Source of the DNA: CAZUQH01 sp964622465
Lineage (GTDB): Bacteria; CG03; CAZUQH01
DNA: 6,462 nucleotides
Direction of reading: 5' to 3'
Assembly: GCA_964622465.1 (NCBI GenBank)
Contig: CAZUQH010000055.1
Span: forward strand, 1 to 6,462
Shown: in pieces, positions 1 through 6,289 of the stretch
How the letters are laid out: the number at the start of each line of letters is the position of its first letter
Position numbering within the stretch: the stretch's first letter is position 1
Translations under genes and position numbers: made by a program
The notes under the pieces: model-generated
The model's input: the letters and a program-made list of their open reading frames with translations, nothing else
Databases searched by the model: none
What the model was told of the DNA's origin: nothing

Positions 1-26
1 ATTGTGGATATTCTTCTTTGAATGCC

Positions 27-52
27 CGTAAAGAATTTACATCTTCTTTACG
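27..52 (-). repeat. 9-bp inverted repeat in the putative leader
   Basis: CGTAAAGAA (27-35) and TTCTTTACG (44-52) are perfect reverse complements separated by 8 nt. A nested repeat, GTAAA-GAA-TTTAC (28-40), shares the left arm, so two mutually exclusive hairpins are possible. If the promoter at 75-104 is real, this lies about 16-40 nt into its transcript. No U-tract follows, so it is not an intrinsic terminator. Confidence 0.4.
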
Positions 53-59
53 TATCCTG

Positions 60-76
60 GAAGTATTTTTTACTTC
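60..76. repeat. Inverted repeat over the -10/start site
   Basis: GAAGTA (60-65) and TACTTC (71-76) are perfect 6-bp arms around five T residues. The element overlaps the -10 box of the candidate minus-strand promoter and its predicted start, an operator-like position. It could instead be a small AT-rich hairpin. Confidence 0.4.
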
Positions 77-104
77 TATAGCCCAGAATGTGAGCTTTTG
101 TCAA
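75..104 (-). promoter_or_regulatory. Candidate sigma70 promoter reading off the left edge
   Basis: On the minus strand there is a perfect -35 box TTGACA (104-99), an 18-nt spacer and a -10-like TATAGA (80-75, 4 of 6 matches to TATAAT). It lies downstream of the stop codon of the barrel gene and points out of the window, so it would drive the next gene to the left. A run of seven or more C precedes the -35 box. An inverted repeat (60-76) overlaps the -10 and the expected start site near 68, which is where a repressor could bind. No start codon with an open frame exists between the promoter and the edge. The box match is seen directly; activity is inferred. Confidence 0.45.
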
Positions 105-152
105 GGGGGGGGACTGCATAGAGGTGCGGTTAGGTGCTATCTGAGGAATTCC

Positions 153-1544
153 TTACATTTTCTTGCGGCATTCGCCAAGAAGACGGCGGGACTGTTCATG
201 GTTAGGGTCTACTTTTAGGATACGCTCAAATTCTTTTGCTGCTTCTTTGTATTCTTCTCTTTCGTAATGATACATACCGCGCGACCAGCATTCTCTCTTG
301 TATGCCATAATTCTTTCTGACTCTGGAAGCGCGAGCATGTTCTCTGACATTTTGATTCGTTTCAGGGATTCCTGATGATTCGGTTCAAGCTCCAGAATCT
401 TCTTAAACTGCGCTATCGCTTCTTTGTACTGCATGTCATTGTAGAGCTCTACGCCTTTGTAGTAGAATTCTCTGAGCAGTTCTTCCTTCGGAGTTTCTTT
501 TGCAGGGCTCGGCTGCTGTCTTACTTCGGGTTGCTTGGCAGGCGCTGGGGCCTGGACTGGTTTTCCTTTCGCTTTGATGAAAACCGAAACGCGATGAGTG
601 CCATAAGTGCCCTGTATCTGGAATGGGTAAACAAATGTATAGTCCAGGCCAAAATCAAACGGCTTTAACCTGCTAACGTTACAAGCGATACCGATTGCTG
701 CTTCTCTCATGTTCGCGCCTGCGCGCATTCCAAAAGTGCGACTTGCGAACCAGTGCTCCCATCCGAGGTGAACGTTCCAGTCGTCCCAACGGTGCCAGTC
801 ATTACCACGCCTTGAGAAGTCAAGTGATATTTTTGCATCTTCAATGATATACTGCTCCAGGAGAAGCAGTTCCCCAAAATTATATGCAACTCCTGTACGG
901 TACTGAATTGGGGCTATATCTTTTGAGCTAAGGCCAACGTCTGCAGGAATTATGTTACGTGCAGCAATCCCGAAAGAAAGCCCATCTTTTCTCTGGCAGT
1001 CCTGTCTGATAAGCAACCCTAAATCACAGGAGAATGCGCCTTTGCTCCTGCCTGCTCTAAACAGGTCATCGTGTAGAGTATATTCGTCTGGTACGAATGC
1101 GTGTGAAAGATATTTAAGGCCTGCGCCAAAAGAAACCTCTGGTATAAGCAGAGGAAAGAAAGAGTTCAGGCGACTCGCAAAAGAAAGAAGGCCTGCATCT
1201 TCGCGATAAAGGTCAGGACTTGCAAAACTCTCCCAGGATAAACCTAATGCCCCTATTTTTCCCGTTGGAACTATACAGGAAGCATACGAGAAGCCAAGGT
1301 CTACTTTATCCAGGCCCACAAATGGCTTTATGTATGCAAACTGCCCTTCCGGCCCAAGTGATTGTGCAATCCCGGCAACATTGTAGGATGGCGCATCCGG
1401 ACCTTCTGCAATTGCGCAATATGCGCCGCCGAGTCCTACAGCACGCACGGACCAGCCGGTATCAAAAAATGCAGCGTGCACGGATGTTAACTGGCAAACA
1501 AAGATTGATAACAGAAAAATGAAAGAGAGGCTAAATTTTTTCAT
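153..1544 (-). CDS. PorV/UPF0164-like outer-membrane beta-barrel with C-terminal TPRs
   Basis: The product is 463 aa from the ATG at 1544. A TTG two codons upstream is also open, but ATG gives a clean signal peptide: MKKF, a hydrophobic core, and cleavage near SVHA (residues 1-24). Residues ~33-60 carry the hallmark of the PorV/PorQ/UPF0164 family (SVRAVGLGGAY...PDAPSYNVAG). Up to ~325 there are alternating amphipathic strands typical of an outer-membrane barrel. A Pro/Ala-rich linker (~328-350) leads to two TPR-like units (~357-390 and ~414-450), each with an EAxxxFxxIL...P-N-H pattern. The TPRs probably face the periplasm and bind a partner protein. In the type IX secretion system PorV is the outer-membrane factor that accompanies cargo, and the gene just upstream ends in a FlgD/T9SS-CTD-like domain, so a cargo or anchoring role is possible. 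It starts 43 nt after that gene and is probably the last gene of the operon. The Shine-Dalgarno is weak. Family call is firm, exact role unknown. Confidence 0.88.
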   Translation of the reverse strand: MKKFSLSFIFLLSIFVCQLTSVHAAFFDTGWSVRAVGLGGAYCAIAEGPDAPSYNVAGIAQSLGPEGQFAYIKPFVGLDKVDLGFSYASCIVPTGKIGALGLSWESFASPDLYREDAGLLSFASRLNSFFPLLIPEVSFGAGLKYLSHAFVPDEYTLHDDLFRAGRSKGAFSCDLGLLIRQDCQRKDGLSFGIAARNIIPADVGLSSKDIAPIQYRTGVAYNFGELLLLEQYIIEDAKISLDFSRRGNDWHRWDDWNVHLGWEHWFASRTFGMRAGANMREAAIGIACNVSRLKPFDFGLDYTFVYPFQIQGTYGTHRVSVFIKAKGKPVQAPAPAKQPEVRQQPSPAKETPKEELLREFYYKGVELYNDMQYKEAIAQFKKILELEPNHQESLKRIKMSENMLALPESERIMAYKRECWSRGMYHYEREEYKEAAKEFERILKVDPNHEQSRRLLGECRKKM

Positions 1545-1587
1545 AAACAACCAGCTGGTTCTACCTCTACATCTTCCAGACCACGCG

Positions 1588-2114
1588 TCACTTTGCTATT
1601 ACCATCATTCCGCTTATGAGCTGCGGCTTTCCATCCACTTCTGCACGGAACTGGTAAATATACATTCCACTTTCAACGTACCTTCCGTTGTTATCCGTGC
1701 CGTCCCACTCGTATGGAAACTCGGTTATCTTCTGCACTTCCCTGCCCGTCAAATCAAAAATCCTGATGGTTGCATTCGTCCCTGACAGTCCGTCAAAGTA
1801 AGCGCGGTCGTTAACTTCATCAAGAATACCTGTGGTCAGAATCTTTCTCTTTGGCCTGTAGGCATCCGTGGTGATATTTGCGGGGAATAAAGCATAGACA
1901 GAAAAATGCATACTACGAGCTGCGACAGTATTCAGTTCAGCGTTGTGGCTACCACCTGCCCACCGCCAGTGAAAGCCATCATACCAGAAGACCTGTAACT
2001 CTTCTGTTTTTATTTCATCAGATGTTTCGTCAACTATACTATCATCATTGATATCAACATAAAGAAGAGAAATCTCTACCGGCTTTAGAAATCTCAGTCC
2101 AGATGGCTCAAACC
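1588..2114 (-). CDS. Secreted protein, C-terminal part with FlgD-like/T9SS-type end (5' side lost in gap)
   Basis: This is the 3' part (174 residues plus stop) of a gene that begins at 2620 and is interrupted by an N gap. Residues ~1-75 of this fragment form a beta-rich domain (KPVEISLLYVD, then EELQVFWYDG..W.W.GGS and MHFSVYALF), which resembles ZU5-like domains of large envelope proteins. Residues ~115-174 are a FlgD Ig-like domain: IRIFDLTGREVQKI, WDGTDNNGRYVESGMYIYQF and the end SGMMVIAK. This end resembles the C-terminal sorting domain of type IX secretion cargo, and also the FlgD_ig domains common in candidate phyla. With the PorV-like gene immediately downstream, a sorted or cell-surface protein is plausible. 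No catalytic residues are recognised. Because the gap length is unknown, the middle of the protein is missing. Confidence 0.8.
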
Positions 2115-2214
2115 NNNNNNNNNNNNNNNNNNNNNNNNNNNNNNNNNNNNNNNNNNNNNNNNNNNNNNNNNNNNNNNNNNNNNNNNNNNNNNNNNNNNNN
2201 NNNNNNNNNNNNNN
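2115..2214. other. Assembly gap of exactly 100 N
   Basis: A run of 100 N is the usual placeholder for a scaffold join of unknown length. The gene on the right ends with codon 135 plus one base, and the reading frame on the left begins after two leftover bases. An intact gene therefore needs a true gap divisible by three, which 100 is not. Any frame read through the Ns is artificial. Confidence 0.97.
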
Positions 2215-2620
2215 AGTTAGGTCCATCCGATGCTGTAATGTAATATTCCAGTCCTGCCTCTGTAACAAATGATGGAGCTATAGTAAATTCCATGTCATAC
2301 TGTTTGCCAGAAACGTTGGGATTGTAATCATTATAAGAGGAGCCCTTTCGTCGCCAGTAGAGGTGCACTTCGGAGAGTTCGCTGTTGTCGGAAATGGATG
2401 CTTTGACCACGTAGCAATTACCGAGCATGTTTATCGTGGTTAAAGGTTCATGCGATATGAGTGGGACCTGTTGATCAGTAGAGGTTATTGCACTTTTTGG
2501 CACTTCACATGTGGAGACATACGTAGAGGTTGTGGTATGTGCCATAGAAATTTCAACGCAACTTAGTGTCGATAGAACTAACAAAATGCACAGATGGAAA
2601 ACATGCTTTTTACTCTTCAT
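2215..2620 (-). CDS. Secreted Ig-like protein, N-terminal part (3' side lost in gap)
   Basis: This fragment holds the first 135 residues of the gene that continues at 1588-2114. The ATG at 2620 overlaps the TGA of the PapD-like gene (ATGA, 2617-2620), which indicates translational coupling. Residues 1-27 are a signal peptide with probable cleavage after SMA; a Cys at 21 lies in TLSC, which is not a proper lipobox, so a lipoprotein is unlikely. After a Thr/Ser-rich stretch, residues ~65-133 form an Ig-like beta-sandwich (CYVVKASISDNSELSEVHLYW, then MEFTIAP and GLEYYITASDGPN). This pattern recurs in large envelope proteins that carry FlgD-like C-termini, supporting one gene across the gap. Function unknown; likely exported to the envelope or surface. 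Confidence 0.8.
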
Positions 2621-3399
2621 CTTAATTCCATCGGGTACAACTCAATGCCGTGGTCCTTCCCTATCCGGAATTTGCGTTTAGCAGCGAGTATAATACCGTC
2701 GCCACAATCCACTCTGCACTTCAGGATGTATTTTCCTTTTGATAGTTCCGGTTCTTCCCAGTCAGCAAAGTAAGCTTGTTCTCTCTCAGGATATACAGGC
2801 CAACCAGATTTCAAGGGCAAACGGACAATCTCTTTCCGCCCCCTAATAATGAGAACCTCTCCTTCGGGCCTGAGATGAATATTTCCACTGTTGAATACTG
2901 TAACTGCGGTACGTATTGCTTTTTTATCCCACCGGATAATCATATCCGTGATACGCGCTTCGCGTTTCGCAGTCCCTTTTATAGCAACGTATAGTGAAAC
3001 GCTCTGTGCAATGTTTATCATAGAGCCAGGAGTGGATTCCGGAACGAATGAAATCATTGCAACAAGTTCTCCTTTGGCTCTTTCTGGAACAAAAACGTTA
3101 CACTCCACCTGTATGTGCTCACCTGGCCCCAGAACGAATTCCTGAGGCGTAATCGTTAACCAGTCACCTATTGCAAACTTCAAGTTTTCAGGAAGAGAAT
3201 ACCAGGTTCGTGCACTTACATTCACTCCAATACTCTCCGCACTCTTGTTATAGGCATCATAGTAAACGGCAGTTTGTTCACCTGGTTGGCAAGTAATTTC
3301 CATCTTTACCGGGGTTATGGTAACTGCAAACACATTTGTAGCACTTAAAGCAACAAACAATAGAAAAGTAGACATGACAAAAGTGTATCGGCTCCTCAT
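2617..3399 (-). CDS. PapD-like periplasmic beta-sandwich (fimbrial chaperone-like) protein
   Basis: The product is 260 aa. The N-terminus has a signal peptide (residues 1-25, cleavage near NVFA). Residues ~26-145 match the PapD/pilus-chaperone beta-sandwich pattern: VTITPVKMEITCQPGEQ, a Tyr-Asp-Ala-Tyr-Asn-Lys-Ser segment, WLTITPQEFVLGPGEHIQVECNV and ELVAMISFVPES. Residues ~146-245 form a second Ig-like domain (ARITDMIIRWDKKAIRTAVTVFNSGN, ending GKYILKCRVDCGDG). It could help fold, dock or anchor secreted partners, but no pilin, usher or known subunit gene is nearby, so a chaperone-usher system is not supported. The start ATG at 3399 overlaps the upstream stop (ATGA, 3396-3399), with GGAG 11 nt before it. 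The next gene starts in the same way at 2620. Domain call firm; job inferred from context. Confidence 0.85.
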   Translation of the reverse strand: MRSRYTFVMSTFLLFVALSATNVFAVTITPVKMEITCQPGEQTAVYYDAYNKSAESIGVNVSARTWYSLPENLKFAIGDWLTITPQEFVLGPGEHIQVECNVFVPERAKGELVAMISFVPESTPGSMINIAQSVSLYVAIKGTAKREARITDMIIRWDKKAIRTAVTVFNSGNIHLRPEGEVLIIRGRKEIVRLPLKSGWPVYPEREQAYFADWEEPELSKGKYILKCRVDCGDGIILAAKRKFRIGKDHGIELYPMELR

Positions 3400-4541
3400 G
3401 GGTGAAACTGCTCCAGTGTAAATTTATTTGTTGCGTATGTCTGTATAGTTGCCTGACTGAATTTTCCACCGAGATAGATATAAAGCGGAGACATTCCGCC
3501 AGAACGCTGGGATTCGTTATCTCCCCAAAGCATCCCTTCGTCTGACCAGACAGTTTGGTACCAATCACCATTTGAGAAACCCGGAGTTCCTTTATCTTTC
3601 AGCCACTTCCAGGGCCAGGAAAGAGTGCCTGGTGGTGATTCTGTTATAGTCAGGTCAGCATAAGCGGTGGTATACTCCAGCACTCGCCAGCAAAGCGGTA
3701 GAGTGGTAGAGGAATTTGTGACTCCGACCAGTCCCTTTGGATCATCTGAACCCAGATATTTTGGATTTGCATCCGCGGCGAGATTATCGGTATAAACTTG
3801 TATACCCCAAACAGCGTTTGTATCAGACGAATGCAACATAATATATTGGTCTGATGCTTTCCACTGAGTCCCGGGTATCTGTAAATCTGACCAAGTCAGA
3901 TTATTGGTTACGGAGCCGCCGGAAATATTATGGATGCTCGCACTCATTTCTACGATTGTTGAAGTAGAACGAATCATCGGATTGAAGTTATTTTTTGCAA
4001 ATATGTACCATGCAATTGGTGCAACAGCTGGCTCCTGGTAGTTCATCTGCCAGCCATCATAACCAGTGCCCTGGTCAGCTGCGTAAGTAAGCCCCTGTAC
4101 ACCACTTCCTATATCAAACACGCATTTATTCATTTCGTTAAGGTAATAGTCACGGCGTGTGGTATCTCCGGTTTCGTTATATGCAAGAATCATTTGCGGC
4201 GTTCCTTCCAGCCATACCGCATCTTTATCAGGATCAGAACCACCCGCACCACCAAAATCAAAACCAGTCACCAACTGGCCTGTCATATAACAGGTGGTGG
4301 AAACTTCAAAGTAGTAAGTCGTGCCTGCCATGCAGGATGTGTACGACCCAATGAGAACAGCCCAGGAGTAACAGTCCAGAGCTTTATCTATCACCGCAAC
4401 AGTATTGCCGACTTTGAAACGAGGCCAGGATTCGGAAAGCCATGTCCCCCACATATTGCTATCAAGCCAATTCTTGACCTGGTTCGCAGTAGTGTTGTAT
4501 GTGTCACTGCTCATGATGAGCGCGTACTGCTTGAGCGCGCT
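3396..4541 (-). CDS. Glycosidase-like (alpha/alpha) fragment plus shared WGIQVYTDN domain; 5' part in gap
   Basis: The frame is open from the gap edge (SALKQYALIM...) through 382 codons including the stop. It is most likely the C-terminal part of the gene starting at 5311; the first internal ATG (4514) is not needed as a start. Counting from that Met, residues ~1-178 look like the end of a six-hairpin (alpha/alpha) toroid as in several glycoside hydrolase families: VIDKALDCYSWAVL, WLEGTPQMILAYNETGD, YDGWQMNYQEPAVAPIAWYIFAKNNFNP. The family and catalytic acids cannot be assigned. Residues ~181-372 are homologous to the secreted 250-aa protein at 5520-6272: WKAS, WGIQVYTDN, DPKGLVGV, LPLCW, YLGGKFSQA and the C-terminal LEQFHP. 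Its TGA overlaps the ATG of the PapD-like gene. Probably a secreted carbohydrate-active protein with an accessory domain. Confidence 0.78.
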   Translation of the reverse strand, partial: SALKQYALIMSSDTYNTTANQVKNWLDSNMWGTWLSESWPRFKVGNTVAVIDKALDCYSWAVLIGSYTSCMAGTTYYFEVSTTCYMTGQLVTGFDFGGAGGSDPDKDAVWLEGTPQMILAYNETGDTTRRDYYLNEMNKCVFDIGSGVQGLTYAADQGTGYDGWQMNYQEPAVAPIAWYIFAKNNFNPMIRSTSTIVEMSASIHNISGGSVTNNLTWSDLQIPGTQWKASDQYIMLHSSDTNAVWGIQVYTDNLAADANPKYLGSDDPKGLVGVTNSSTTLPLCWRVLEYTTAYADLTITESPPGTLSWPWKWLKDKGTPGFSNGDWYQTVWSDEGMLWGDNESQRSGGMSPLYIYLGGKFSQATIQTYATNKFTLEQFHP

Positions 4542-4641
4542 NNNNNNNNNNNNNNNNNNNNNNNNNNNNNNNNNNNNNNNNNNNNNNNNNNNNNNNNNNN
4601 NNNNNNNNNNNNNNNNNNNNNNNNNNNNNNNNNNNNNNNNN
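4542..4641. other. Assembly gap of exactly 100 N
   Basis: A second 100-N placeholder. The right-hand gene fragment stops after 223 codons plus one base, and the left-hand frame begins exactly at the gap edge. One continuous gene requires a real gap of 2 modulo 3, which 100 is not. A full (alpha/alpha) barrel would need roughly 200 more residues, so the true gap is probably several hundred bases. Confidence 0.97.
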
Positions 4642-5311
4642 TTATGGAACTTGGTGGGGTAATGTCTCCCTTGACCCAGCCGGCGCAGTCAATATAGAAC
4701 GTACCGGTTTCGGCAGTAGTCCAGCCAGAGTGGAAACCGGCAAGTACTGTTATTGTAGTTATGTCTATTCCTGTAAAAGAAGACAGAGAAGTAATTACCG
4801 TGTGCCATCTGTCGTCAAGAGGAACGCCGAGGTTTTGGTTCACCAGTTTCTCTGCGTTTCCACCGCCCCACTCTATTTTCACTTTCACATCTTTAGTGGC
4901 TCTAACATCAAACTTGATATAGTCGGTTGGCTTCTGTGCCATATCGGTACCTATTTGTCCTCCCGGGTAACCAAACTGAGCCCACCAGCCACCACCCCAG
5001 GGGTCAACCGAAGGGTTGTCAACCGTTGCTTTCATGCTCTTCGTTCCTTCGGTGAACTGACCTTTCTCGGCACCGTCCTCCAGATGGTAGCCACCCCAGC
5101 TACATTCACCCCATGCGGAGATACAACCGCCGTCCGCGTCTGGTGGATTGTCAGTGTCAAATTTGATACCAGTGTAGTTCTCGGTATATATACTGTAGTA
5201 GGTATCCGTGCTGGAGGAATGTACAGCAGTAACGGACAATAACGTAGCAAGCAGACAGAGTACACCTCCTCGCACTAAACCCTTTAACAATTTTTGTTTG
5301 TCTGCACTCAT
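4642..5311 (-). CDS. Secreted CBM11-like N-terminal domain (partial; likely same gene as 3396-4541)
   Basis: The fragment has 223 codons from the ATG at 5311. The frame is open to an ATG at 5356, but that start has no Shine-Dalgarno and sits at the edge of a repeat, whereas the 5311 ATG has GGTGA a few bases upstream and a normal signal peptide (basic start, then GGVLCLLATLLSVTAVHS, residues ~1-31). Residues ~38-213 form a galactose-binding-type jelly roll resembling CBM11-like modules: YIKFDVRATKDVKVKIEWGG, then LDDRWHTVITSLSSF, ITVLAGFHSG and GTFYIDCAGW. The fragment ends in the linker GDITPPSS, typical before a helical catalytic domain, which fits the fragment on the other side of the gap. 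Inferred role: binding carbohydrate for a secreted enzyme. It follows the 250-aa gene, with repeats in the intergenic region. Confidence 0.78.
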
Positions 5312-5358
5312 ATCGTCACCATGCATCATCTGTTTGGTGTATGGAGCAACCGTCATGT

Positions 5359-5447
5359 GTCATTGCGGGGGGACGTTAGTCCCGAAGCAATCTCCTTACT
5401 GACATGAGATTGCTTCGTCAGTCGCTTCACACCCTCCTCGCAATGAC
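5359..5447. repeat. Nested palindromic dispersed-repeat-like element (REP/MITE type)
   Basis: The outer arms GTCATTGCG (5359-5367) and CGCAATGAC (5439-5447) are perfect reverse complements. The inner arms CGAAGCAATCTC (5383-5394) and GAGATTGCTTCG (5406-5417) form a 12-bp perfect stem with an 11-nt loop. The TCATTGCGAG...GAAGCAATCTC signature is, as far as I recall, a short palindromic repeat found many times in diverse bacterial genomes. It encodes nothing and has no U-tract, so it is unlikely to terminate transcription fully. It could stabilise or process the mRNA between the two genes. Confidence 0.8.
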
Positions 5448-5450
5448 AAA

Positions 5451-5468
5451 CGCAGGCTAAAGCCTGCG
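5451..5468. repeat. Perfect 8-bp hairpin, second dispersed-repeat-like element
   Basis: CGCAGGCT (5451-5458), a 2-nt AA loop, then AGCCTGCG (5461-5468). On the minus strand it is preceded by GGTAGT and followed only by TTTG. The sequence resembles a common short repeat (GTAGTCGCAGGCTTTAGCC) in many candidate-phylum genomes. It lies about 50 nt after the stop of the 250-aa gene and could act as a weak terminator or a 3' RNA-stabilising hairpin. Confidence 0.6.
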
Positions 5469-5519
5469 ACTACCACCCAACGACAGAGGTTGCCCCAACA
5501 CACCAAATACTATCAAAGG

Positions 5520-6272
5520 TTACGGATGATACTGTTCAAGTATCAACTTGCTCGTCCTGTATGCTTGATAGGATGCCTGAGTAAAGTCAGCACCTATGTA
5601 GAGACATACCGGAGTTGATGCAGATGCTCTCTCGTCGGCTGCCTCACCATACAGAATACCAGTTTGGTTCCAGGGTGTGATGTAATAATACCCATCCCCA
5701 TCCCAGGATGCGTCTGCGCCACAGTCCTCCATGAACTTCCAGTTGTTACCGCTTGCGTCGGTGAACTGGTAAAGATGCGGGTCTGCTTCTTCTCCTGTCT
5801 TGTAAATCGTTAATGCAGTGTAGTCAGTGGTGTTATCCTTGATGTGCCAGCATGTAGCAAGCACAGTTTCTGTATTTGCTACGCCGACCAGACCAACCGG
5901 CTTACCTACACCACTGTATTGTGGGTCGGCAGTACCACCGATGGCTGTGCGCGAACTCTTGTTATCCGTATATACCTGGATACCCCAGCTCGGATTCGTA
6001 TCTGTGGAGTTGACCTCTAGATACTGCAGCGATGCTTTCCACTTGGTCGTACCAAGAACTATCCCGTCCCAGGTCAGGTATCCCGTGGTTACGTTATCCG
6101 AGATGTTCTTGATAGACACGCTAAGCTCAGCAGTTGGTGTTCCGGTTATGGTAACCGACGAAACGCAAACATAGGTGTTTGTAGAGCTAAAAGCATGTCC
6201 TTCAGGCACAAATACACATAGTAAACCTAAAGCTACGGTTCCCGCGACAATCGCCGTGATTCTTCTGTTCAT
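5520..6272 (-). CDS. Secreted 250-aa protein of an unrecognised domain family (WGIQVYTDN/LEQYHP)
   Basis: The start ATG at 6272 has a strong Shine-Dalgarno (AAGGGGGGTGA, 6289-6279) and lies just after a cyclic-dinucleotide riboswitch aptamer. Residues 1-27 are a signal peptide with cleavage near GHA. The rest (~30-250) looks beta-rich and has no domain I recognise. It is clearly homologous to the C-terminal ~190 residues of the 3396-4541 product: WKAS (78-81), a DTN then WGIQVYTDN (96-104), GLVGV (127-131), a CW pair (141-142), YIGADFTQA (225-233) and the terminal LEQYHP (245-250). So this domain exists both alone and as the tail of an enzyme-like protein. Likely extracellular or surface-attached; it may be a structural or adhesive component whose amount follows a second-messenger signal. 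No catalytic motif seen. Confidence 0.88.
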   Translation of the reverse strand: MNRRITAIVAGTVALGLLCVFVPEGHAFSSTNTYVCVSSVTITGTPTAELSVSIKNISDNVTTGYLTWDGIVLGTTKWKASLQYLEVNSTDTNPSWGIQVYTDNKSSRTAIGGTADPQYSGVGKPVGLVGVANTETVLATCWHIKDNTTDYTALTIYKTGEEADPHLYQFTDASGNNWKFMEDCGADASWDGDGYYYITPWNQTGILYGEAADERASASTPVCLYIGADFTQASYQAYRTSKLILEQYHP

Positions 6273-6278
6273 TCTTTC

Positions 6279-6289
6279 TCACCCCCCTT
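6279..6289 (-). promoter_or_regulatory. Strong Shine-Dalgarno next to the aptamer
   Basis: AAGGGGGGTGA ends 6 nt before the ATG at 6272 and closely matches the anti-Shine-Dalgarno complement. It begins 4 nt after the CC (6295-6294) that closes the aptamer, so folding around the ligand could change ribosome access. No terminator hairpin lies between aptamer and start, which favours translational control. Confidence 0.75.

Noticed and set aside
18..668. Plus-strand short frames over the barrel gene and the left edge
   Set aside because: Composition and lack of ribosome sites mark them as shadows of the minus-strand PorV-like gene or of the noncoding leader.
707..889. Second minus-strand frame inside the barrel gene
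   Set aside because: Fully inside the PorV-like gene in another frame, low complexity, no ribosome site.
1549..1560. 12-bp perfect palindrome AACCAGCTGGTT before the barrel gene
   Set aside because: About one such palindrome is expected by chance in a window this long, and nothing else around it suggests an operator.
2555..2620. Lipoprotein signal in the FlgD-end protein
   Set aside because: The Cys at residue 21 is preceded by TLS, which does not fit the lipobox (Leu at -3, small residues at -2 and -1). Type I cleavage after SMA fits better.
4194..4697. Plus-strand open frames, including ones running through the N gap
   Set aside because: They lie antisense to well-supported genes, have no domain-like pattern, and the gap-crossing parts are artefacts of untranslatable N.
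5312..5356. Upstream in-frame ATG (5356) as start of the CBM-like gene
   Set aside because: It has no Shine-Dalgarno, abuts the palindromic repeat and would put 15 residues before the signal peptide. The ATG at 5311 has GGTGA upstream and gives a standard signal sequence.
5451..5468. Strong intrinsic terminator after the 250-aa gene
   Set aside because: The stem is perfect but only TTTG follows on the minus strand, and the same sequence looks like a dispersed repeat. At most a weak terminator.
5359..5468. CRISPR array
   Set aside because: The repeats are inverted and unequal, with no regular direct repeat-spacer pattern and no cas genes.
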